Positions 1-5,593 of a stretch of 5,923 nt of DNA are shown here, piece after piece; the first letter of the stretch is position 1, and the number at the start of each line of letters is the position of its first letter. Below the pieces are notes generated by a model. The model was given only the letters and a program-made list of their open reading frames with translations, had not been told where the DNA came from and made no database searches. A program made the position numbers and the translations under genes. Source of the stretch: Rubrobacter sp. (GTDB lineage: Bacteria > Actinomycetota > Rubrobacteria > Rubrobacterales > Rubrobacteraceae); the NCBI GenBank assembly GCA_020253895.1, contig JADDKG010000387.1, forward strand, positions 1-5,923, written 5' to 3'.

Positions 1-570
1 GGGCTCCCCGGGCTTGGAGGCCTTCCACAGGGTGAAGTCCAGGGGGTTGCGCTTGTAGCCCGTCTGGCCCTTCTCGGTGACCTTCATCTCCTCCGGACGC
101 TGCTTGCTCAAGGCGCCGTATTTGGGGAAGGTCTCCACCGCGTAGTAGACGTCCCCGTTCGGGGCGGGGTAGGCGTGCCCCCGGCGGATAAGCTCCTCGA
201 TCAACGAGATCATCTCGGGGATGTGCTCGGTGGCCCGCGGCTCGACGTCGGGCATCCCGATCCCCAGCAGCCCCAGCCGCTCGTGGAAGGAGTCGGTGTA
301 GCGGCGGACGATCTCCTTCCAGGAGACGCCCTCCTCGTTGGCCCGGTTTATGATCTTGTCGTCTATGTCGGTTATGTTCCAGACGAACTTGACCTCGTAG
401 CCGCGGCTGCGGAGGTAGCGTACGACCACGTCCCAGAAGAGATGCCCCCGCACGTTGCCGATGTGTATGTGGTTGTAGACGGTGGGACCGCACACGTAGA
501 TGCCGACCCGGCCGTTCTCCCCGACCTCAACCAGGCCGCCGCTCAGGCTGTCCCGCACCTTTACGCTCAT
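1..570 (-). CDS. cysS: Cysteinyl-tRNA synthetase, N-terminal 190 residues (3' end beyond window)
   Basis: This class I aminoacyl-tRNA synthetase charges tRNA-Cys with cysteine in the cytoplasm. The 190 visible codons cover the first part of the Rossmann catalytic domain. They include CGPTVY at 27-32, whose Cys27 matches the first zinc ligand that recognises the substrate thiol. The HIGH-box variant HIGN is at 36-39, NITDIDDKI at about 67-75, and the family segment DFTLWKASKPGEP closes the visible part. The KMSKS loop, the other zinc ligands and the anticodon domain lie beyond the left edge. The start is ATG at 570. It overlaps the gltX stop as ATGA, and an AGGGAGG sits 13 nt upstream, a rather long spacing. 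The mycothiol ligase MshC is a paralogue, but CGPTVY and DFTLWK fit CysS better. Family assignment is very secure; intactness of the gene cannot be judged. Confidence 0.96.
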   Translation of the reverse strand, partial: MSVKVRDSLSGGLVEVGENGRVGIYVCGPTVYNHIHIGNVRGHLFWDVVVRYLRSRGYEVKFVWNITDIDDKIINRANEEGVSWKEIVRRYTDSFHERLGLLGIGMPDVEPRATEHIPEMISLIEELIRRGHAYPAPNGDVYYAVETFPKYGALSKQRPEEMKVTEKGQTGYKRNPLDFTLWKASKPGEP

Positions 571-1859
571 GCTCTAAGTCTAGCCTCCCTGGCCCGCTCT
601 ATCCGCTTCCGGGCCTCCTCGGGTCCCAGCAGGACAATGATATATTCCAGCCGGGGCCCGCGGTCCTCCCCGGTGAGGGCGACCCTGAGCGGGTGGAGCA
701 CCTCCCGCGCCCCCATCCCCCGCTCCCGGGCCCACTGACGCAGCCCGGCCAGAAGCTCCCGGGCGTCTTCAAGCCCTCCCACCCACCTCTCCCGCAGAAG
801 CTGGGAGGCTACAGCGAGCGCCTCCTCCGACCCCGCGGGCAGCCGCCCGGCCGCTTCCCTGGGGTCCACCGGCCCGAGAAGGCGCCCGAGCAGGCGGGGG
901 GCATCGGAGAGGAGGCGCATCTCCTCCCTGAGGGCCTCCACCGCCACCTCCTCCCGGCCCGGCGGCAGCGGCTCGGCGAGAAACGGCTCCACGAGCCGGG
1001 CGAGCCTACGGGCGGGGAGCCGCCGGATGTGCCGGGCATTGAAGTACAGGAGCCGTTCCGGGTCGAAACGGGCCGGGCTGGTCCCGAGGCGCGCGGGGTC
1101 CCACGCGGCAACGAGCTCTTCGAGGCCCGCAAACTCCTCCCGGCCCTCGGGATGGGTCCAGCCCAGCAGCGCCAGGTAGTTAAGGATGGCCTCGGGCAGG
1201 TAGCCCTCCTCCCGGTACTCCCGCACGCTCCTGGCCCCGTGGCGCTTGGAGAGCTTTCTACCGTCGGGGCCCAGGATAAGGCCCAGGTGCACGAACTCCG
1301 GCTCCGGGACCCCGAGCGCCCGGTACAGGAGCACCTGCCGCCCGGTGTTGGGCAGGTGCTCCTCGCCCCGGATGACGTGGGTTATCCCCATCTCTATGTC
1401 GTCGACGGCGGCGGCAAAATTGTAGGCGGGAGATCCGTCGGACTTGACGATGACAAAGTCCCGCACCTCCCCGAAGCGGACCTCCCCCCGCAGCGCATCC
1501 CGGAAGCTCCCGTCCCGCCCGCGTGGCGCCCGGAAGTACAGCGCCCTCCTTCCGGCCTCGTCCGCCGCCTCGTAGGCCAATCCCCTCTCACGCAGGCGCC
1601 GGGCGGCCCCCGAGTAGACCTCTTGACGCTCGCTCTGCCGGTAGGGTCCCTCGTCGAAGGCGAGCCCGAGCCAGCCGAGATCCTCCAGGATCCGCTCCTC
1701 GTACTCCCTCCGGCTGCGCTCGCGGTCGGTGTCCTCGATCCTCAGGATCAGACGCCCCCCGTGGTGGCGGGCGAAGAGGTAGTTGAAGAGCGCCGTACGG
1801 GCCCCGCCGAGGTGAAGCTCCCCGGTTGGAGAGGGGGCGAAGCGGACCCTAACCGTCAC
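567..1859 (-). CDS. gltX: Glutamyl-tRNA synthetase (zinc-site-less, cysteine-free form)
   Basis: This class I synthetase charges tRNA-Glu. In bacteria that use GatCAB it may also mischarge tRNA-Gln, which cannot be decided from this sequence. The protein has 430 residues, somewhat short for the family (usually about 460-490). It shows FAPSPTGELHLGGA at 7-20 (HIGH-box variant HLGG 16-19), RIEDTDRERS at 40-49, GEEHLPNTGRQVLLY at 165-179, the KMSKS-type KLSKR at 202-206, and a C-terminal helical anticodon-binding region ending in LHPLRVALTG (388-397). That region rules out the short glutamyl-Q tRNA(Asp) synthetase. The Cys-x-Cys zinc insert usually found near residue 100 is missing, and no cysteine occurs anywhere. 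The start is GTG at 1859, fixed by homology because no other start codon precedes the conserved N-terminus. AGAGGA lies only 3 nt upstream. The gene overlaps ispF by 11 bp and cysS by 4 bp. Confidence 0.96.
   Translation of the reverse strand: MTVRVRFAPSPTGELHLGGARTALFNYLFARHHGGRLILRIEDTDRERSRREYEERILEDLGWLGLAFDEGPYRQSERQEVYSGAARRLRERGLAYEAADEAGRRALYFRAPRGRDGSFRDALRGEVRFGEVRDFVIVKSDGSPAYNFAAAVDDIEMGITHVIRGEEHLPNTGRQVLLYRALGVPEPEFVHLGLILGPDGRKLSKRHGARSVREYREEGYLPEAILNYLALLGWTHPEGREEFAGLEELVAAWDPARLGTSPARFDPERLLYFNARHIRRLPARRLARLVEPFLAEPLPPGREEVAVEALREEMRLLSDAPRLLGRLLGPVDPREAAGRLPAGSEEALAVASQLLRERWVGGLEDARELLAGLRQWARERGMGAREVLHPLRVALTGEDRGPRLEYIIVLLGPEEARKRIERAREARLRA
1327..1363. repeat. Perfect 13-bp inverted repeat inside gltX
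   Basis: AGGAGCACCTGCC (1327-1339) and GGCAGGTGCTCCT (1351-1363) are exact reverse complements separated by 11 bases. They lie in gltX codons for the conserved EEHLPNTGRQVLL stretch. The arms cover the EEHLP and RQVLL parts, so protein constraint combined with GC-rich codon choice could produce them without any RNA function. Confidence 0.8.
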
Positions 1860-2361
1860 CGGTCCTCTGCAGCAGGCACACCGCCTGCGCCGCTATCCCC
1901 TCCCCCCGCCCGGTGAAGCCGAGCCGCTCGCTCGTGGTGCCCCGGACGCCCACGCGCGAGGGCTCCACCCCCAGGGCGCGGGCCAGGTTCCGGCGCATCT
2001 TCTCGCGGTGCTCGCGGATCTTGGGCCGCTCGCAGATCACCACGGCGTCCACGTTTGCCACCTCCCAACCCTCGCCGACGATGGCGCGCGCCTCGCGCAG
2101 CAGGGCGATGGAGTCCGCGTCCCGGTAGCGCTCGTCGGTGTCCGGGAAGTAATGCCCGATGTCCTCGAGCCCCGCGGCGCCGAGCAGCGCGTCGGTGACG
2201 GCGTGGGCCAGAACGTCGGCGTCGGAGTGCCCGCGGAGCCCGCGCCCGAAGGGGATCCTGACGCCGCCCAGCACCAGCTCCCGCCCCTCTGCCGGGTCCG
2301 CGAAGGCGTGCACGTCGACCCCGAGCCCGACCCTGAAGCCCGCGGCCACCGGCGACCTCAC
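1849..2361 (-). CDS. ispF: 2-C-methyl-D-erythritol 2,4-cyclodiphosphate synthase
   Basis: IspF is the fifth enzyme of the MEP isoprenoid pathway. It converts CDP-methylerythritol 2-phosphate to methylerythritol cyclodiphosphate with release of CMP, and family members are trimeric zinc enzymes. The 170-residue protein has GVDVHAF at 14-20 (metal ligands Asp16 and His18), GHSDADVLAH at 44-53 with His53 as the third ligand, LGAAGLEDIGHYFPDTD ending at 76, and the signature TTSERLGFTGRGEGI at 142-156. Length and motifs are normal, with an N-terminus a few residues longer than the E. coli enzyme. The chosen GTG at 2361 overlaps the ispD TGA as GTGA, which favours it over an in-frame GTG at codon 5. 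No convincing Shine-Dalgarno is visible, so translation probably depends on coupling to ispD. The gene is separate from ispD, not the fused IspDF form found in some proteobacteria. Confidence 0.97.
   Translation of the reverse strand: MRSPVAAGFRVGLGVDVHAFADPAEGRELVLGGVRIPFGRGLRGHSDADVLAHAVTDALLGAAGLEDIGHYFPDTDERYRDADSIALLREARAIVGEGWEVANVDAVVICERPKIREHREKMRRNLARALGVEPSRVGVRGTTSERLGFTGRGEGIAAQAVCLLQRTGDG
1872..1888. repeat. Short hairpin just upstream of the gltX start
   Basis: GCAGGC (1872-1877) and GCCTGC (1883-1888) pair across five bases within the last codons of ispF. The stem ends 12 bases before the gltX GTG and borders the AGAGGA ribosome-site candidate at 1868-1863. A stem this short is common by chance in GC-rich DNA. 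Confidence 0.5.
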
Positions 2362-3053
2362 GGACGCAGCCCGCGCCGCCCGCGGGCGGCCAGGATCGCC
2401 TCGGCCAGCACCAGATCCTCCGGCGAGGTCAGCTTTATGTTGGTCCTCTCGCCGGGGACCAACCGCACCTCCCCGCCGGCCCGTTCCACCAGCGAGGCGT
2501 CGTCGGTGGCGGCGCCCAGCACCTCCTCCGGCGCTGAGAAAACCCGCCTCAGCAGCCCCAGCCGGAAGGCCTGGGGTGTCTGGGCGGCCCGGAGGCTGGA
2601 GCGGTCGAGCGTCTTCAGCACCCGGTCACCTTCGACCACCTTTATGGTGTCCGAGACGGGCACCGCAGGGATCGCACCGTCCGCCCCCTCTTCTACAGCC
2701 CGGACGACCCGCCGGATCAGCTGCGGGGTCACCAGGCAGCGCGAGCCGTCATGGATCAGGCAGATCGTCTCATCCCCCTCCCCGCACAGCAGGAGCCCAT
2801 TCCTCGCCGAGAGGGCCCGGCTCTCGCCCGGACGCCCGCACCCGGCGAGCTTGTCGATGCCCGCCCTTGAGGCCAGCGCCTCTATGCGTCTGGCCTCCCC
2901 CACGGCGTAGATCCGGTCCACCTCCGGGGCCTCCTGGAAGGCGCGCAGGGTATAGTAGAGCGCAGGACGCCCCAGAAGCTCGATAAACTGCTTTGGCCGC
3001 CCCATCCGGGTGCCCATCCCCCCGGCCAGGACCAGCGCCACCGCGCCGGCCAA
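2358..3053 (-). CDS. ispD: 2-C-methyl-D-erythritol 4-phosphate cytidylyltransferase
   Basis: IspD transfers CMP from CTP to methylerythritol 4-phosphate, the third step of the MEP pathway. The 231-residue protein is of normal length and has a single nucleotidyltransferase domain. The CTP-binding loop LAGGMGTRMGRPKQF is at 9-23. SRALSARNGL at 78-87 corresponds to the family's RxxSVxxGL segment. Further motifs are IHDGSR at 100-105, PAVPVSDTIK at 129-138, AAQTPQAFR at 156-164, TDDASLVE at 183-190 and NIKLTSPEDL at 205-214. The start is a TTG directly after the disA TAG. It is supported by GGCGAGG (3068-3062) with 8-nt spacing, the best-placed ribosome site in the cluster. A GTG at codon 5 is possible but would cut into the first beta strand. 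In mycobacteria ispD follows carD; here it follows disA, more like the Bacillus order. Confidence 0.97.
   Translation of the reverse strand: MAGAVALVLAGGMGTRMGRPKQFIELLGRPALYYTLRAFQEAPEVDRIYAVGEARRIEALASRAGIDKLAGCGRPGESRALSARNGLLLCGEGDETICLIHDGSRCLVTPQLIRRVVRAVEEGADGAIPAVPVSDTIKVVEGDRVLKTLDRSSLRAAQTPQAFRLGLLRRVFSAPEEVLGAATDDASLVERAGGEVRLVPGERTNIKLTSPEDLVLAEAILAARGRRGLRP
2375..2390. repeat. 16-bp perfect palindrome just upstream of the ispF start
   Basis: GCCGCCCGCGGGCGGC is identical on both strands. In RNA it can fold as a 6-bp GC stem with a CGCG loop. It sits in the end of ispD and finishes 13 bases before the ispF GTG at 2361, where no Shine-Dalgarno is apparent. Confidence 0.7.
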
Positions 3054-4139
3054 CTAGGGTACCTCGCCGTTGGTCTCCAGCGCCCGCCGCCGCTCCAACC
3101 CCCGGTGTATCGCCCGGGCCCGAGCCTGGCCTACACCCTCCACCTTGTCTAGCTCGGCCTCCGAGGCCTCCAGCAGCCCCTCCAGCGAGCCGAACTCCTT
3201 GATCAGGTTCTCCGCCACCTTGCGAGGCAGCCGCGGAACCTGGGCCAGCTGCCGGTAGCCCCGCGGCTTGAGCAAGAAGTCCTCCGTCTGGCCCACCGAG
3301 CCGTAGCCAAGCAGCTCGGTGATCACCACGGGGTCTGAGAGTTCCTCCGGGGAGAGCTGGGAGAGGCGCTTTCTCACCTCCTTGACGTCCACGCCCTCCT
3401 GCACGTAGTCCTTGAGCAGGGCGTCGTACTGCTCCGGCACCCCATGGAAGGCCTCCTCAAGCTGCATCTCTACCAGCCGTCCCTCGCTCCCCAGCTCCCG
3501 CACGTAGGCCTCGATCTCCTCGGCTATCCGCACCGAGTACTCAAACGTGCTGATCGCCGCCACCACCTCGCGCAGCGAGACGGCCCCGTCGTACTCGTGG
3601 AGGGTGAGAATGCGGGCTTCCTCCCGTAGCCGCCGGGTGAACTTGTCCAGGGTGGCCAGCGCCGAGTTGGCCTTGCTGAGGACCACCCCGATATCCTCCA
3701 GCACGTGTGGCCCGTATGGGCCCTGGTAGAGGGTGACCACCCGCCGGCGCTCGGAGACGGCGATCACCAGATCCCCGGTCTGCTTGGCAGTGCGATTGGC
3801 TGCCCGGTGGCGCATCCCGGTCTCCCGCGACTCCAGGTTTGGGTCCGGGTTGAGCTGGACGTTGGCGTAGTGGATAGTCGAGATGTCCGGGGATACCACG
3901 ATCGCCCCGTCCATCTTCGCCAGCTCGTAGAGCCGCATGGGGGCGAACTCTATCTCGATCTTTATCCCGCCCGAGATGATCCCGAGCCGCTCGAGCTTCT
4001 CGGGGCTGGAGATCACGATAAGGGCCCCGTTGTGGGCCCTTATTATGTTCTCTATGCCCTCCCTGAGCTCGGTGCCGGGGGCTACCAGCTCCAGCGCCCG
4101 GCTGAGCTCCTCGGGCAGCTTTCTCCTCGCAGGACTCAC
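3054..4139 (-). CDS. disA: DNA integrity scanning protein DisA, diadenylate cyclase
   Basis: DisA condenses two ATP into cyclic di-AMP and is known to scan DNA for branched structures as an octamer. The 361-residue product matches the usual length (about 360). The N-terminal DAC domain (about 10-150) has APGTELREG at 20-28, the catalytic DGA at 77-79 and the RHR motif at 110-112 within ETGMRHRAANRTAKQTG. A helical linker follows (about 155-300). The C-terminal helix-hairpin-helix DNA-binding domain includes VPRLPRKVAENLI and VEGVGQARARAI (333-344). I place the start at GTG 4139, which overlaps the radA TGA as GTGA. The frame stays open upstream to about 4631, but that extension is antisense-like, low-complexity sequence over radA and is not DisA. 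No strong Shine-Dalgarno is seen, so coupling to radA is likely. RadA is reported to inhibit DisA in mycobacteria, so adjacency is functionally meaningful. Confidence 0.97.
   Translation of the reverse strand: MSPARRKLPEELSRALELVAPGTELREGIENIIRAHNGALIVISSPEKLERLGIISGGIKIEIEFAPMRLYELAKMDGAIVVSPDISTIHYANVQLNPDPNLESRETGMRHRAANRTAKQTGDLVIAVSERRRVVTLYQGPYGPHVLEDIGVVLSKANSALATLDKFTRRLREEARILTLHEYDGAVSLREVVAAISTFEYSVRIAEEIEAYVRELGSEGRLVEMQLEEAFHGVPEQYDALLKDYVQEGVDVKEVRKRLSQLSPEELSDPVVITELLGYGSVGQTEDFLLKPRGYRQLAQVPRLPRKVAENLIKEFGSLEGLLEASEAELDKVEGVGQARARAIHRGLERRRALETNGEVP
3062..3068 (-). promoter_or_regulatory. Ribosome-binding site deciding the ispD TTG start
   Basis: GGCGAGG lies in the last codons of disA, eight bases before the TTG that directly follows the disA stop. 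Its position supports TTG 3053 as the ispD start instead of the in-frame GTG four codons later. Confidence 0.55.
4018..4043. repeat. Perfect 10-bp inverted repeat inside disA
   Basis: ATAAGGGCCC (4018-4027) and GGGCCCTTAT (4034-4043) are exact reverse complements around a 6-base loop. In the disA message the stem starts about 96 bases after the GTG and encodes residues near 33-42 (IRAHNGALI). No T run follows on the transcribed strand, so it is not an intrinsic terminator. Confidence 0.8.
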
Positions 4140-5527
4140 AGCAAAGCCACCGCCACAGCCTCTTCGAGCGTTCTCACCTCTACCACGTTGACCCCTTTGC
4201 CGGAGACGGTGCCGCCATCCGGCGGGCCACCGGAGGAACCTTCCGGCATTATTATACGATCGAAGCCGAGCTTGATCAGTTCGCGCAGCCTGCGCTCCGT
4301 GCCGGGCACGAACCGCACGTCGCCGGTGAGCCCGACCTCCCCAAAGCAGGCAGTCCCGCGCTCCAGCGGACGGTCGCGCAGCGCGGAGGCTATGGCCAGC
4401 GCGGCCCCGAGGTCCGCCGCCGGCTCCTCCACCCGCACCCCGCCCGTCACGTTGACGTAGACGTCCTGGGAACCGAGCGCAAGCCCGGCCCGGCGCGAGA
4501 GCACCGCGCACAGCATGTTTACCCGCCCGCCGTCGACCCCCCGGGCCACCCGGCGGGGGACGGCCAGCGGGCTCGGGGCCACCAGGCTCTCTATCTCCAC
4601 CAGCATGGGGCGGGTGCCCTCGAGCAGACACACGGTGGCCACCCCCGGCGGTACCTCCGTCTCGCGGCGGGAGAGGAAGAACGCCGAAGGGTCCTCCACC
4701 TCCTCCATCCCGCGGGAGGTCATCTCGAAGACCCCCACCTCGTTGGTCGAGCCGAAGCGGTTCTTGAGCGCCCGCAGGATCCTGAAGGCCTGGAACCGGT
4801 CACCCTCGAACTGGAGCACGGTGTCCACCATGTGCTCCAGGACGCGGGGCCCGGCGATAGACCCCTCCTTCGTGACGTGGCCGACGAGGATGACCGCTAC
4901 CCCCTCGGCCTTGGCCAGCCGCATCAGACGCGCGGCACACTCCCGCACCTGACCCACGCCCCCAGGAGCCCCAGCCAGCTCCGGCGAGTAGAGCGTCTGG
5001 ATGGAGTCGACCACCACCACCTCCGGTCGCCTGCGCAGGATGGTGGCCTCTATGACGTCGACGTCGGTCTCAGCAAGCACCTCGAACCCGGAGCCCGCAA
5101 CCCCGAGCCGTCGGGCGCTCATGGCGACCTGCCGCGGCGACTCCTCGCCGCTCACCATCAGGCACCGGCCGCCGAGGTTGCCCATTACCTGCAGGAGCAG
5201 CGTGCTCTTGCCCACCCCCGGCTCGCCGCCCACGAGCACCAGCGAGCCCGGCACCAGCCCTCCGCCCAGGATGCGGTCGAGCTCCTCGATCCCGGTGGCC
5301 ATCCGGCCCTCGGCCTCCCCCGCGCCGACCTCGCCCAGCCGGAGGGTCCTCCCCGCGGAGGCCCGGGAGCCGGCCTCCCTGGCCCGGGCCGCAAAGCCCG
5401 CGGCCTTACTCCCGCCGCGCACCTCCTCCACGAAGGTGCTCCAAGCCCCGCAGTCCGGACAGCGCCCGAGCCACTTGGGCTCCTCATGCCCGCAGCTGGA
5501 GCACACATACACAGTCTTTGTGGACAT
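4136..5527 (-). CDS. radA: DNA repair protein RadA (Sms)
   Basis: RadA is a RecA-like hexameric ATPase that drives branch migration and D-loop extension during homologous recombination. The 463-residue protein is full length. It has a four-cysteine zinc finger (Cys9, Cys12, Cys23, Cys26; CSSCG and CPDCG), a poorly conserved linker (about 36-70), Walker A GEPGVGKST at 101-109, the Walker B-like strand VVVDSIQT at 171-178, and the RadA-specific KNRFGS at 255-260. A C-terminal Lon-protease-like domain (about 315-463) includes DVYVNVTGGVRVEEPAADL; it acts as a scaffold in this family rather than a protease. The start is ATG at 5527, just before the zinc finger. No Shine-Dalgarno precedes it, and TACAAT ends 6 nt upstream, so the message may be leaderless. 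It is the first gene of the six-gene run and overlaps disA by 4 bp. Confidence 0.97.
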   Translation of the reverse strand: MSTKTVYVCSSCGHEEPKWLGRCPDCGAWSTFVEEVRGGSKAAGFAARAREAGSRASAGRTLRLGEVGAGEAEGRMATGIEELDRILGGGLVPGSLVLVGGEPGVGKSTLLLQVMGNLGGRCLMVSGEESPRQVAMSARRLGVAGSGFEVLAETDVDVIEATILRRRPEVVVVDSIQTLYSPELAGAPGGVGQVRECAARLMRLAKAEGVAVILVGHVTKEGSIAGPRVLEHMVDTVLQFEGDRFQAFRILRALKNRFGSTNEVGVFEMTSRGMEEVEDPSAFFLSRRETEVPPGVATVCLLEGTRPMLVEIESLVAPSPLAVPRRVARGVDGGRVNMLCAVLSRRAGLALGSQDVYVNVTGGVRVEEPAADLGAALAIASALRDRPLERGTACFGEVGLTGDVRFVPGTERRLRELIKLGFDRIIMPEGSSGGPPDGGTVSGKGVNVVEVRTLEEAVAVALL

Positions 5528-5533
5528 GGGCTA

Positions 5534-5539
5534 ATTGTA
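5534..5539 (-). promoter_or_regulatory. Candidate -10 element for the radA operon
   Basis: On the minus strand this hexamer reads TACAAT, one mismatch from TATAAT. It is followed by six bases (TAGCCC) and then the radA ATG. Standard -10 geometry would put transcription start on or next to the A of the start codon. No TTGACA-like -35 lies 16-18 bp upstream. The call rests on sequence similarity and on the lack of a ribosome-binding site. Confidence 0.4.
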
Positions 5540-5578
5540 CGGGATGGGTGCCGGATATCTGTTCCCGTCCGGGGGATA

Positions 5579-5584
5579 TATACT
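5579..5584 (+). promoter_or_regulatory. Candidate -10 element for the divergent membrane-protein gene
   Basis: TATACT on the plus strand is one mismatch from TATAAT and lies nine bases before the GTG at 5594. Transcription would then begin around 5591, leaving a leader of about three bases. The overlapping TATATA is self-complementary, so opposite-strand use cannot be excluded. No convincing -35 is seen. Confidence 0.35.
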
Positions 5585-5593
5585 GCTTTTAGG

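Larger units (their letters stand above)
5528..5593. promoter_or_regulatory. Divergent intergenic spacer between radA and the membrane-protein gene
   Basis: This 66-bp spacer is the only non-coding stretch in the window and must hold the start signals for both directions, unless transcription enters from further away. It is richer in A and T than its surroundings. GGATAT occurs twice in direct orientation (5553-5558 and 5574-5579), 21 bp apart, which is two helical turns, so a regulator could bind one face. No clear -35 element of the TTGACA type is visible on either strand, and no terminator-like hairpin with a T run is present. Confidence 0.6.

Noticed and set aside
693..1916. Long plus-strand open frame of about 407 codons opposite gltX
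   Set aside because: It is Pro/Gly/Arg-rich antisense sequence with no family motif, overlying a clear GltX. Long antisense frames are expected in GC-rich DNA.
2008..2986. Plus-strand open frames opposite ispF and ispD
   Set aside because: Low-complexity Pro/Arg/Ser products with no recognisable domain; both known enzymes on the other strand account for the sequence.
4140..4631. N-terminal extension of disA by about 164 codons
   Set aside because: The extension runs through radA in another frame and is Arg/Gly-rich without structure. The GTG at 4139 gives the normal DisA length and a GTGA junction.
5360..5390. 8-bp inverted repeat GGCCCGGG / CCCGGGCC in radA
   Set aside because: It lies in the unconserved Ala/Arg/Gly linker; pure G/C arms of this size are expected by chance.
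5556..5566. GGAAC on the minus strand as an ECF sigma -35 for radA
   Set aside because: The spacing to any GTT/GTC-like -10 is not standard, and a five-base match is weak.
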